From assembly GCF_027409185.1 (NCBI RefSeq), contig NC_084460.1, positions 147,110,569 to 147,174,568 of the forward strand: 64,000 nt of DNA, read 5' to 3'. The position numbers were made by a program, and so were the translations under genes. This document shows positions 35,031 through 46,249 of the stretch, piece by piece. The first letter of the stretch is position 1, and every line of letters begins with the position of its first letter. Under the pieces are notes generated by a model. That model was not told the DNA's origin, ran no database searches, and saw only the letters and a program-made list of their open reading frames with translations. Source of the stretch: Cynocephalus volans (lineage: Eukaryota > Chordata > Mammalia > Dermoptera > Cynocephalidae).

Positions 35031-37269
35031 CAGAATCAGCCTTGACCTTAAGTTGGTATATATAACATTTCATTGGTTTCCAGGGTAGCAAAATGTGTCA
35101 AAAGTTGGACAGCTGTGATTGCTCAATCATACATCGTCTGCTTTTACAGATGGCCAAAAAAAGAAAACCAAAAAAAAGGGGGGAGGGATAATTTGGTGTT
35201 CATCCCAAATGACAGAATTATCATGATACAAGATAACACCATGTTCTGTTTAGTTACATCAATGACAGCCTTTGATACTGCCTTTCTCAAACTCTTTGCA
35301 GATAAGTTAAATAAATTGTACAGTGGATGCTAATGTGAAAGCAGTGACAGTTATGATCTAATGGTTCTTACTCACCTTACTAGAGCCCGAAGCCTAGTAA
35401 AAAAGAGAGTTAAAGCCTAGAATCTCATGTCTTTTCGGTATTGTTTCTCTCAAGTCCTGAGTTAGTTAAGAGGACATCAGTGTACACACAGACAAAGCTA
35501 ACCTGGGTCACACCATGAGAAGTATGAAAAAGTGAGAATAACAATGCAAATAGAGGAAGGAAGAAAAGATTTATTTGGCAGCTCTTGTTTTCACCAGAAT
35601 GCTCCACCTGCAAAGGGAGGCATTAAGATAGCTACATGAAAGAGGTGTTTGCATCAAAGCATTAGAAAATAAAGTGATACAGAACTAGAGGTGTAGGGCC
35701 ATGGCTGTACCCACATTGGAAGGATAATTAAGTCTCTACCAGCTCTCACTGGCTAGATCAAGCAACCAAAGGCTTACAGAATCTTTATTCAATGAGGAAA
35801 ACTTTGATTTGCTAATTCAGCCTTGCTTTTGTAAGTGAATCATATCAATTTTTCTTTAAATAACAAATAGTTCTTCAAATCAAGTGATAAGAGGGTTCTA
35901 ATGCATGATTTATTTCATTTTTTTCTAATATTATAATTATTAAATGAAGGTGTATTTTCTCTAGTGTAAATTTGCTGTAGTCTTTTAGAGTTAATATTAA
36001 CAACTATAACCTACTAAAGTCTAGTCACCAATGTGAATATTTAATATTTCCACGACTTTTAAAATTTCATCAAAGATTAAATGCATATCTGGAGTTTCAA
36101 ATTGGGCTCTATTGGTTCAATTAATAATCAATCAGTTACTTGTTGAATATTTGCATTTTACAGACACTGCCTGAGAGGCAAGGATGCACTTTTAAAAAAA
36201 TCCTTTTAATCAAATAAACTATATGTTGTTCATTACTATTAGGTTATTGAATGTATTTTCCTAAATGGAACTCCATATTTTTATAAATTTATTCATTAAA
36301 TTTAAAATGTCTAATATGAGAATTTCTCTTCGTGTGAGCTCTGTACACGTACACACACTGAGAAAAAAATCACAGCTAATTCAAAGCATGTTTTACAAAT
36401 ATACATATAAGATGTACAACTAATTTCTAATTGCAAATAGTTTCTCTATTCTCTATTGTTCCTTTATGTTCCAGACATCTGTTTGCTCTCTATTATTATA
36501 GAGTGAATTTTAATGACTATTGCTTATACGATAAGCTCTGTTACTAGGAAGTGCCATTTGGCTTTCGAAAGTGAATAGAAATTGACAAGTTTTGCAATGT
36601 TCTTTAAAGTATCATATAATATGCTGCTTTCTATTATATTAATAAAACACATCTGAAGAAATTTTTAAACTCTACAGTGGTTTCTTTGATATTTGCTTAG
36701 TTGCAGCGTCATACGCTACTGTTTCATTTGTCATAATGCATTTGTAATTGGGCAAGGTAGGGGGAAATTTGATGGTGCAACAAAGGCAGGTTAGCCTTCA
36801 ATAATTATCTTGCAAAACATTTATAAGGAAGGAGAGGTGGCTGACAATAGGTCTTCAGGACATTGTTGCCAGTATGCATATGGACCATGAAACCAGGTAG
36901 ACATACAGAAGAAATAAATCAGTGTGAAAAATTTCAAAGAACTAATGACCACCCCTGTTTATATCTTGTTTGACAGATATTGTGGTTAGAAAATAATATA
37001 AACATGGGTCCTGTCTCAAAAATAAAGGAAATCTATTTATAATCCAAAGGTAGTTAATCTAGAATACACTATCCTGAGTTCAAATTTCTGAAGAGTGTTT
37101 AGCAGTATATTTTCCACTTCGAGAATGCATTTGAATCTTTTCACAATGTTACTAGGGTATTTATGTGTGTGTACATATATAAATATATATGCATACACAC
37201 ATTTATACTTATTCATACATATACATATTTTCATATTTGTGTTTAGTTTTTAAGGCTAGAGACATCTTA
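35031..37269. other. Intergenic DNA
   Basis: Nothing recognised. The 86-codon frame at 35073-35333 includes a Lys-rich run encoded by an A/G tract and has no family resemblance. An AT/GT-rich stretch lies at 37155-37230. Confidence 0.45.
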
Positions 37270-37410
37270 GAATCATGTAATCACACTCTTTAATTTTTAA
37301 AATAATAAACTTAAGACCTAAAGAACTGAAGTCACTTTCTCAAGGTCAGACATAGATGAGAAGAAACACAAAAATACGCCCCAGATCCAGTGACTACAAA
37401 CATGTTTTGC
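37270..37410 (+). mobile_element. MIR fragment
   Basis: 'agaactgaagtcactttctc' then 'aaggtcagacatagatgag' and 'cagatccagtgac' follow the second half of MIR ('gaggctcagagaggttaagtaacttgc', 'aaggtcacacagc'). Confidence 0.55.
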
Positions 37411-40400
37411 AGTATCAGAGAGCATTTCATATGTAGATTTGTATGGCTGACTCTTATTTGATCATTCCATAATTGTTTTACCAAATATTTTCTTTATGGG
37501 TATTGAATTAACAATAGTGTCTCTGCTTTCTAAAATGAAGTGCATCATATACACATGGCCCGAAGTGAAGTAATATAAACTGTAATTTTATATAAAACTT
37601 ATTTTGAAAATCTATAACATTAATTTATATTATGGAGGTATACCAGAGTGTCCCTGAAATCAGATCGGGTATTACTGAATTATAATCTTTTCCAAATATT
37701 TTAAATAGTGTGGATAGTCTTTCACTTATTGTTATTGTTTTCTTGTTATTATTAGTATGTTTTTTCTTTGAAGTATATACTCTTAGGATCTAGTTAACAA
37801 CCACACCAATAAAATATGATTATGGAGAAAGAAAAGAATATCATACACACACACATACCCCTCAAATGGTCATCTTAAGCTGTGTGTTGAAAACATTCTG
37901 AGGTTCAGGTTTAAGAGGTTAAATAAACAATTTAAGAATACTATTTAGGTCAGATTGCATTGAATAATGGCAAAAGTCAGTTGTGTGAATGATTCATTAT
38001 CAGTACTTTTAGCTTCAGAATGCTGTCAACATTTTAATATAATTGTATTATTATTGCTGTCAATAAAGGCTAATGATTGAAAACAATCTCATTCAAAAAG
38101 AGAGCAGGCACCATCCACATTGAAATAATGAAAAGCTCCTAAAGGGGACGCAATTCTAGTACATTTCATCTATAAGGAAATCAATAAGAAGAGACTGAAT
38201 TTAAAAAGATTATCTCTGAAGAGCATAGGGAAAAATTGAAAAGGTATTCATATTGTGTAAAATTTTAAAAACTTTTTAAAAACTTGCACTGTAACTGGTA
38301 CTTTTCCTGTTTATCATATTAATGATGAGATTTCAGAGACTGTAATAGATTTTTGTTTATTTAGTTGAAAATCACTTAGATCTGTATTCCAGGCAACATT
38401 GTCCCTTTTGGTGATTCAGGAGGAAAAGTTATTCAAACACCCAAGGACTTTTTCACCAATTGTTGAAACCATTATGAGCCTATTGTTACTCTCTGAGCTG
38501 TGTAGTAACTAGTAGGATATTGTTCAAACTGGAATGGCTGCAGGTGGAGCCAAGGTGATGTCCCTATTACTGATGGTATGGACAGGTAACAAAACAAGGA
38601 CCTCGTGTTTTCGTTGGTTTGTTTCATTTTTTTTTTTTGTTTGCATTGCTTTACTTGGCTTTAGTCTTAGCTAATTTTATCATTGCATCAAAACTTGATC
38701 CAGGATTCTAGAAAGATTTATTTCATGTTGTAACTTTGCATTCCAGTTTGAGAAATTTTTATAATAGTCATGTGTGCCAAGTAAGTAAAAAATCTTCTAA
38801 AGGAAGATGCTATGATTGATTGCTTTTTAACTAATAATCTTTTTGTGAATTAAAGAAAAACAAGTATTTTCTTAGAAATTTTATAATGTGTGATTTTTTG
38901 CCTAAATGAAGGAGCTGTGAAAATTCAGTAGCTCTTAATGGTTTAATTACTATTATACACCTAAATGATATTTCATAACTAAATAACAGTGTCTAATCTA
39001 TTTTTATAATTATACAATGCTGCTTAAAATTGTAAAGCTTTTATTTACATGTGTTAACCTATGTACAATGCTAAGATAGCACTGTAATTGATCAAGTTTT
39101 CTATGCTTTGTTTTCACTGTTATAGAGGATTAGACAGAAGAAGTACTTTGAATTAAAATGTTTTAATGAGTTTTGAAATAGATATATACATTTAGTTATT
39201 TTAAAATTTGCCATTTGTCTATATTAACTGGTAATTATGTTTTTCAAAGTCTTAATTTGTCTTTAATTTTTTTTTCTAATTGCATTCTTTTTCATCCAGA
39301 TCATTCCACCTTTCTATAAAGTGTGATGCAGAAAAAAAAATTGGTTACAGATGTTTGTTTACAGATTTATTTTTAAAATTACTACAAGAAGGCAATAGGA
39401 CAAACATTAATATGTAAACATAAGGAATGTTCATGTACAAAAACAACATCTATTTAGAATTTATAATGGCAAAAAATCTACAAAGTTGGTATAATAATAT
39501 ATTCTTTCAATATTTAGGAAGGCATTTATTTAAAATTATAACAATAGCCATCACAAAAATGATTGGGAAAAAATAGCCAATAAGAGCCTACATAATAATT
39601 TTTTAGCATATTAAAGATGCAACAAATGAGCTTTCTAGGACTGGTGAAGTGGCTCAAGTATGCCATCAGTGTCCCAGCCTCTTTTATTCTTTCTGTGTCA
39701 CCATGTTAAGGATGTAAGTCTTCATTTACACACTGAACTCATGATCACAATAAGTTTGGCACAGATTAGGCAACAACTGAAGTTGTTTATGCACATCAGG
39801 TGCACATATCACATTAATAAACAATTATGATTATCTAGGGATGAAATAAGAATAGCATTTTTCTCCTCAGTGTACATGTATTTTTTTTTTTTTCAAACAG
39901 CTGTTGAATCGTTAAGACATAAATGCATGTATAGTTGAACAAAACTATTCAGTATTTTTTCTGGTCTCAACCAGACTGAAAAAATCATCAAGGAGTGAAG
40001 AGCACTGTGAATTATATTTGTTTTATACTGAATATGATAAGTACTCCATTGTGAAACTTTATTTTGTGTATTGTCACCATAATTCATTTTTAAAAGGCTT
40101 CCTTCTATAGGAATGACAATATGCCTAAAGAGGAGCACATTTTTGCATAAAAATTAATGTTCTTGTCTATTTATAGAATACTCTGGACTATTCTGTACTT
40201 TATTTTTAAGTTTAATAAGTTTATGTAACCTAAATAATGCTACATTACTTTTACACGTTGTTTTTGTATTTTAAAACCCGTTTTCTTCATCTCCTTTTAT
40301 ATTTTCTCATATTTAAATCATATTTTTTGTTAACTCAGAATAGTCATATTTATCAACATCAATTCAGCTCTTTCATGTATTTCAAAATGAATTAATAATA

Positions 40401-40660
40401 GCTGGCTCATCTCCCATGATGAATCTTAAGCTATAATGCATATTAAGGTGATCTAATCATAGTCCCTCAACTTTATATTTCCCATTTGCAGGACATATTT
40501 CCCAGCTGTCCAGCTCAAAAAGAGCAAGGGACATCCAAATGGCACCTTAAACACTTTGCTTAGAAGTCTGTTTATCTATATATCCAACATCCTAGATTTT
40601 AAGTTCTGTTTTCCACAAAACTGCAGGGTACAATTTTTCAAAGTATTCTGCCACTACATA
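37411..40660. other. AT-rich intergenic DNA
   Basis: No gene or clear transposon. Short CA runs lie near 37843. The 81-codon minus-strand frame at 39893-40138 has no recognisable features. Confidence 0.45.
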
Positions 40661-41089
40661 ACTAGAGCTGTGGTTTGAATGTCCCCACAAACCATGTTGA
40701 ACTTTAACTTCCAATCGGATTGTGGAAGGTGGGGCCTTGAAGAAGTGATTAGATCACAAGGACTGTGACCTCATGAATGAATTGATCCATTCATAGAGTA
40801 ATGGGTTGATGGTTTAATGGTTTGTCATGGATGTGGCTGTGATGGCTTTTTAAGGAGAACAAGTGAGCTGGTAGCTCTCTTGTACTTGCCATTCTTGGCA
40901 TGTGATACCTGGCATTGCCATGGGACCTCGTAGAGAGATTTCACACAGAGGTACTCCCTTGCCAGATGCACTCCCTGGTCAATGGACTTCCTGTCTCCAA
41001 AACTGTAAGAAATAAATTTTGTTTCTTTATAAATTACTCAGTTTCAGGTATTCTGTCATAAATAACAGAAAACGGACTAATACAACTAG
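40661..41089 (+). mobile_element. Solo MaLR LTR with 5-bp target-site duplication
   Basis: About 419 bp between ACTAG copies at 40661-40665 and 41085-41089. The left end is the MaLR-type 'ctgtggtttgaatgtcccc' (first TG mutated). Then come 'atcacaaggactgtgacctcatgaatgaa', an AATAAA signal near 41011, and the right end 'ataacagaaaacggactaatac'. It probably reflects LTR-LTR recombination that removed the internal part. Confidence 0.8.
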
Positions 41090-41334
41090 TGTCTCCCTTC
41101 CTTCAGTTTACAATAAAATGTTCCACATTTCCTCTGAGCCCTCACCAGCAGTGTCCTTAAAATCCACATTTATATTAGCAGTATGGCCAAGGCTTTTGCT
41201 GAAGTGTTTTAGGCTCTCGCTATCAAGCTACTCAACATTCCTCCAGGTTCCACCTATGCTCCAATTCCAAAGACATTTCTAAATTTTTAGGTATTTTTAA
41301 AGAATTACTCCATCTCAGTACTAAACATAGACTA

Positions 41335-41720
41335 AAATGTCTGTTTCCTATTGCCTCAAACAAAAAATGCCACAAACTTTGTGGCTCAAAATATACACTT
41401 ATTATGTCACAGTTCCCTTGATTCAGGAGTCTGAACAAGCATTAGTTGGGTTCTCTGCTCAGGGTCTTACCAGGCAAATTGTCAGTTGTGTCCTTATCTG
41501 GAGGCTGGACTATAAAAAGATTTGCTTCCAAGCTTACTAACATTGTTAGCAGATTCCATTTTCTTGTAGTTTTATGTCTCAGATTTTTTCCGTAGTTGTC
41601 ATCAGGGATCACTCTTAACTAATAGAGAACACTCTAGCTGCTTGCCTTTTGGCTTTCTCTATAATATGGCAGTTTCCTTTTTCAAGGCCAGTGGGACAGT
41701 ATGCATTGCTGCTTCAAAAT
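41335..41720 (+). mobile_element. Old interspersed repeat, probably LTR-derived
   Basis: 'tttcctattgcctcaaacaa', 'cacaaactttgtggctcaaa', 'tcaggagtctgaacaagc', 'gggttctctgctcagggtc', 'tctggaggctggactat' follow the order of a common old mammalian LTR-like repeat that I cannot name with confidence. Confidence 0.45.
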
Positions 41721-41764
41721 CTCTGATTTCTTTCTAACTCTGATCTATAGACCTACTTATATCT

Positions 41765-41984
41765 TAATTTTTTTCCAAATTATTTTATTAAGGCCTGATT
41801 GGTGTATAAAAAGCTGTACATATTTAATGCATAAAATTCAATGAGATTGAGAGTAAGTACACACCAGTGAAACTATCACCACCATCAAGGCCATCTACAG
41901 ATTCATCAACTCTCAAAGTTCCCCCTACTTTCTTTACTATTATTTTTTTGTGATGAGAACATTTAACACAAGATTTACTCTCTT
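41765..41984 (-). mobile_element. Old host L1, 3' UTR piece (first of four pieces)
   Basis: 'ttattaaggcctgattggtg', 'tgtacatatttaatgcat', 'accatcaaggccatctac', then 'gatgagaacatttaacacaag'. This is the 3' UTR of an old L1M-type element on the minus strand. The same element resumes at 44198 ('agaatatgatatagtattg') after the twin-primed L1 that was inserted into it. Confidence 0.75.
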
Positions 41985-44197
41985 AGAAAATTTTATTTAT
42001 TTATTTATTGAAACATAATTGGTTGTACATATCTGTGGGGAACCACATTGAATATCAATACCTGTGTGCAATGTTATGCTCTAATCAGGATAATTAGTAT
42101 ATTCAACATTACAAATTGTAATCATTTTATGTGTTCCTTTACAAATTTCTCACTAGACCACCCTCCTCCTCCCCTTTTCCCACCTCTGGTAACTTCAGTT
42201 CTACTCTTTCCTTTGGAAAGTTCGATGTATTATTGTGATTGTTGTATCTTTCTTTCTCTCTTGTTTCCTTTTTTAAAAAATTTTACTTGTTTACTTATTT
42301 ATTTATTTATTTTCACTCCCATTGATGACTGTGGACATGTGGTATTTCTCTTTCTTGCCCGGCTTATATCACTTAAAATAATTTTCTCTATGTTCATCCA
42401 CATAGTTGCAAATGGCAGAATTTCATTCGTTTTTATGGCAGACTAGTTTTCCATTAAGCATATATACTATGTTTTCCTTATCCAGTCATCTGTTGATGTA
42501 CATTTAAGTTGGTTCCAACTCTTGGCTGTTGTAAATAGAGCTGCAATAAACATGGCAATGCAGATATCATTTTGACATGATGATTTCTATTCCTTTGGGA
42601 TATACCCAGCCATGGGATTGCTGGATCGAATGGCAGTTCTATCTGTAGTAGCTTGAGGAACCTCCATACTGTTTTCCACAAGGACTGCACTAATTTACAG
42701 CCTCACCACAGTGTAGAAGTGTTCCCCATTCTCCACATCCTCAGCAGCATTTGTTATTCTCTGTCATTTTGATAATAGCCAGTCTAACTGGGGTGAGATG
42801 ATATCTCAGTGTGGTTTTGATTTGCATTTCCCTGATGCTTACTGATGTTGAGCATTTTTCATGTGTCTGCTGTCAGCCATTTGTGTATCATCTCTTGAGA
42901 AATGCCTATTCAGTTCCTTTGCCCATTTTTTAATTTGATTACTTGTTTGTGGGTTTTTTTTTTGTTGTTGTTGTTGTTGTTGTTTTTGTCCTTTTTTGTG
43001 ACCACGCTCAGCCAGTGAGTGAACCGGCCATCCCTATATAGGATCCGAACCCGCGGCGGGAGCGCTGCTGTGCTCCCAGCGCCACACTCTCCCGAGTGAG
43101 CCACAGGGTCGGCCACCTGTTTGTTTTTTTTACTGTGAAGATGTTTGAGTTCCTTGTATATTCTGGAAATTAATCCCTTGTGGGATGCATGGCTTGCAAA
43201 TATTTTCTCCCATTCTGTTGCTTGTCTTTTTGCTTTATTATTATTATTTTTTTAAATTTATTTTTTGCTGTTCAGAAGCTTTTGAGTTTGATATAATCCC
43301 CTTCGGTTTTTTTTCCTTTTGTTGCCTGTGCTTTGGGGATCTTATTCATAAAGTCTTTGCCCAGTTCTACTTCTGAAGTGTTTTCCCTATATTTCCTTTT
43401 AGAAGTTTTATAGTTTTGAGTCTTATATTTAAGTCTTAGATCCATTTTGAGTTGACTTTTGCATATGGCAAGAGGTACAAGTCTAGTTTCATTCTTCTCC
43501 ATGTGGACGTTCAGTTTTCCCAGCACCATTTAATGAAGAGGCAGTCTTTTCTCCATTGTATGTTCTTGGTGCCTTTGTCAAAGACCAGTTGGCTATATGT
43601 TTGTGGGTTGATTTCTGGGTTCTCTATTTAAAAACTCTACCAAAAAATACATTTTAGAGCTGATAAATGATTTCAGTAAAGTTACAGGATACAAAATCAA
43701 CACACAAAAATTAGTAATGTTTTTATACTTCAACAATGAACTAGCAGAAAAAGAAATCAAGGAAACTAGTCTATTTACAATAGTCACCAAAAAAAAAATC
43801 AAAACCAAAACCCAAAAAACCTAGAAATAAATCTAACCAAGGAGGTGAAAGATCTCTACAATGAGAACTAAAAATCACTGCTGAGGTAAAATTTAATAGG
43901 ACACAAAAAGATGGACAGTTATCCTATGTTCTTGGATTGGAAGAATCAACATTGTGAAAATGTCAATATTACCCAAAGTGATCTACATATCAAATACAAT
44001 CCCCATCAAAATACCAATGACCTTCTTCACAAAAATAGAAAAAAACAGTCCTAACATTCATAAGGAACAAAAGAATGCAAATAGCCAAAACAATCTGGAG
44101 CAAAAGAAGTAAAGCCGGAGGCATTATACTACCTCATGTCAAATTATACTAAGAAGCTATAATAACCAAAACAGCATGGTACTGGCAGAAAATTTTA
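41985..44197 (-). mobile_element. Twin-primed (5'-inverted) L1 inserted in older L1
   Basis: An 11-bp duplication, AGAAAATTTTA, flanks the insert at 41985-41995 and 44187-44197. From 41996 to about 43628 it is minus-strand L1 3' UTR and ORF2 C-terminal region. At about 43629 it flips to plus-strand L1 (the neighbouring ORF2 segment), ending at 44186. This is the expected product of twin priming during target-primed reverse transcription. A SINE interrupts the minus-strand part. ORF2 pieces such as the minus-strand frame at 42478-42690 are pseudogenic. Confidence 0.88.
42941..43124 (-). mobile_element. tRNA-derived SINE (CYN-like), short form, inside the twin-primed L1
   Basis: Flanked by 'acttgtttgt' (42941-42950) and 'acctgtttgt' (43115-43124). 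Minus strand. The sense strand has the first tRNA-like unit with 'cactcgggagagtg', 'ccgcgggttcggatcc' and 'tatatagggatgg', but the second unit jumps from 'ctggctgagcgtgg' straight to 'tcacaaaaaagg', lacking the 'caccaagccaagggttgcgatcc' part present in the other two SINEs. The tail is (AAC)n-rich. Confidence 0.85.
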
Positions 44198-44224
44198 AGA
44201 ATATGATATAGTATTGTTAGCTAT

Positions 44225-44306
44225 AAGGGTACTTCGAAAGGTTCATAGAAAGATTTGCAGTATCTTCTAATTCTATTTTTCCATAAGCTTTTTGAAGTAC
44301 CCTCTC
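44225..44306 (-). mobile_element. MADE2-like MITE
   Basis: About 80 bp, with ends 'agggtacttcgaaaggttca' and its approximate inverse 'agctttttgaagtaccctc'. The core 'atcttctaattctattttt' is the reverse complement of that in the copy at 18979. It sits between TA-containing flanks inside the old L1 3' UTR. Confidence 0.7.
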
Positions 44307-44474
44307 TTTAGGCATTATTCTATATTGTAGATCCTGAGAATTTATTTATCTTGCACAATTGAAATTATGTATACTTTGACCAGCACATTCTCATTTTTCC
44401 CTGTGCCCACCCCCTGACAATCAGCATTCTATAAGAGTTCAACAATTTTAGATTCCACTAAAATTATAGATTAA

Positions 44475-44509
<35 letters not shown>

Positions 44510-44529
44510 AAGAGAGAGAGAGAGAGAGA
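44475..44529. repeat. Compound (AT)n(AC)n(AG)n microsatellite
   Basis: A run of AT, then about 14 AC units, then about 9 AG units inside the old L1 3' UTR. Confidence 0.9.
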
Positions 44530-46249
44530 TCACACAGTATTTGACTTTCTGTGTTTAGCTCATTTCACTTAGCATAATGTTCTCATTGTTCATAGATGTT
44601 TGTCACAAATGAAAGGATTTCCTTCTACTGAAGGCTGAATAATATTCCATAGAATGTATATATGACATTTTCTTTATTCATCCATCAATAGACATTTAGG
44701 TTGTTGCCATGTCTTGGCTATTCTGAATAACACTGCAATGAACATGACAGTGCAGGTATCACTTCGAGATACTGATTTAAATTCCTTTGGATATATACCC
44801 AGAAGTGGAATTGCTGAATGAGGTAATAGTTATATTTTTAATTTGGGGGAGAACCCTAATATTTTTTTTTATAATGGCTGTATTAATTTACAATCCTACC
44901 AACAGAGTACCAAAGTTTCCTTTTCTCCGGCACTCATTGTCTCTTGTCTTTACAATAATAGCCATTTTAACAGGTGTGAGGTGATATCTCCTTGCAGTTT
45001 TGATTTGCATTTCCCTGATAACTAATGATGTTGAGCATTTTTTCATATACCTGTTGGCCATTTGCATATCTTTTTCTGAAATATATCTATTTGATTTCTT
45101 TGCTCATTTTTAAACTGAGGTGTTTGGATATTAGTCCCTTATCAGATATACGGTTTGTAAATTTTTTCTCCCATATCAGAGGTTATCTTTTCATTTTGTT
45201 GATTGTTTCCTTTGATGTGCAGAAGCTTTTTACTTTGTTATCATCCCATTTGTCTACTTTTATTTTTGTCACTTGTGCTTTTGGTACCATATCCAAAAAA
45301 TCAGTGTCAAGACCAATGTTAAAGAGTTTTTTCCATATTTTTTCTTTTAGGAATTATGGTTTCAGGTCTTATCTTTAAATTTTTAATCCATATTGAATTA
45401 ATTTTTGTGTATGGTGTAAGATATAGGACTAATTTGATTCTTTTGCTTGTGAATATAGTTTTCTCAGCACCACTTATTGAAAAAACTATGCTATCCCCAC
45501 TGTGTATTCTTGTCACCTTTGTCAAAAATAAGGCGACTATGTATGAACATTTGTTTCTTGGCTCTCTATTCTCTTCCATTAGTTCATATGAAGTTTATGC
45601 CAGTACCATGCTGTTTTGGTTGCTATAGTTTTGTGGTGGATTTTGAAATAAGGCAGTATAATGCCTCTAGCTTTCTTCCTTTTTGCTTAGGATTGCTTTG
45701 GTTAGTTGGGGTCATATGTGGTTCTATACAGGTTTTAGGATGGTTTTTATCATTTATGTGAAAAATGTCATTGGAATTTTGAAAGAGATTGCACTGAATC
45801 TGTAAATTACTTTGAATAGTTTGAACATTTTAACAATATTAGTTTTTCTAGTCCATTAACATGGCATATCTTTCATTTGTGTCTTTTTACATTTCATTTA
45901 TTTTATACTTTTCAGTGTACAGATCTTTCACCTCTTTGGTTAAATTTATTCCTAAATTTTTTTTTTGTATCAATTGTGAATGGGATTGTTTTCTTTTTTT
46001 CTTCAAATAGTTTGTTGCTAACATATAGAAATACTACTTATTTTTAGTTGTTGATTTTTTTATCCTTCAACTTTTCTAAATTTGTTTATTCCTTCTAATG
46101 ATTTTCTGGTGGAGTTTTTAGAGTTTTCTAAGTATAAGATCATGTCATCTGCAACTAGAAATAATTTAAACAATTCCTTTCCAATTTTAATGCCTTTTAT
46201 TTTTTTCTCTTGCCTAACTGCTCTGGCTAGAACTTCCAGTACTATTTTC

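Larger units (their letters stand above)
44198..46249 (-). mobile_element. Old host L1, second piece (3' UTR to ORF2)
   Basis: Continues the L1 interrupted at 41984: 3' UTR with 'ttattctatattgtagatcctgag' and 'caattgaaattatgtatac', then a much decayed ORF2 (minus-strand frame 45319-45579 carries 'LTPYTKINSIWIKNLKIRPET', an L1 C-terminal motif). It is interrupted by a MITE at 44225 and then by a MaLR provirus at 46250. Confidence 0.8.

Noticed and set aside
35073..35333. An 86-codon plus-strand frame
   Set aside because: No family resemblance, and part of it is a low-complexity Lys/Gly run from an A/G tract; no upstream promoter or splice evidence.
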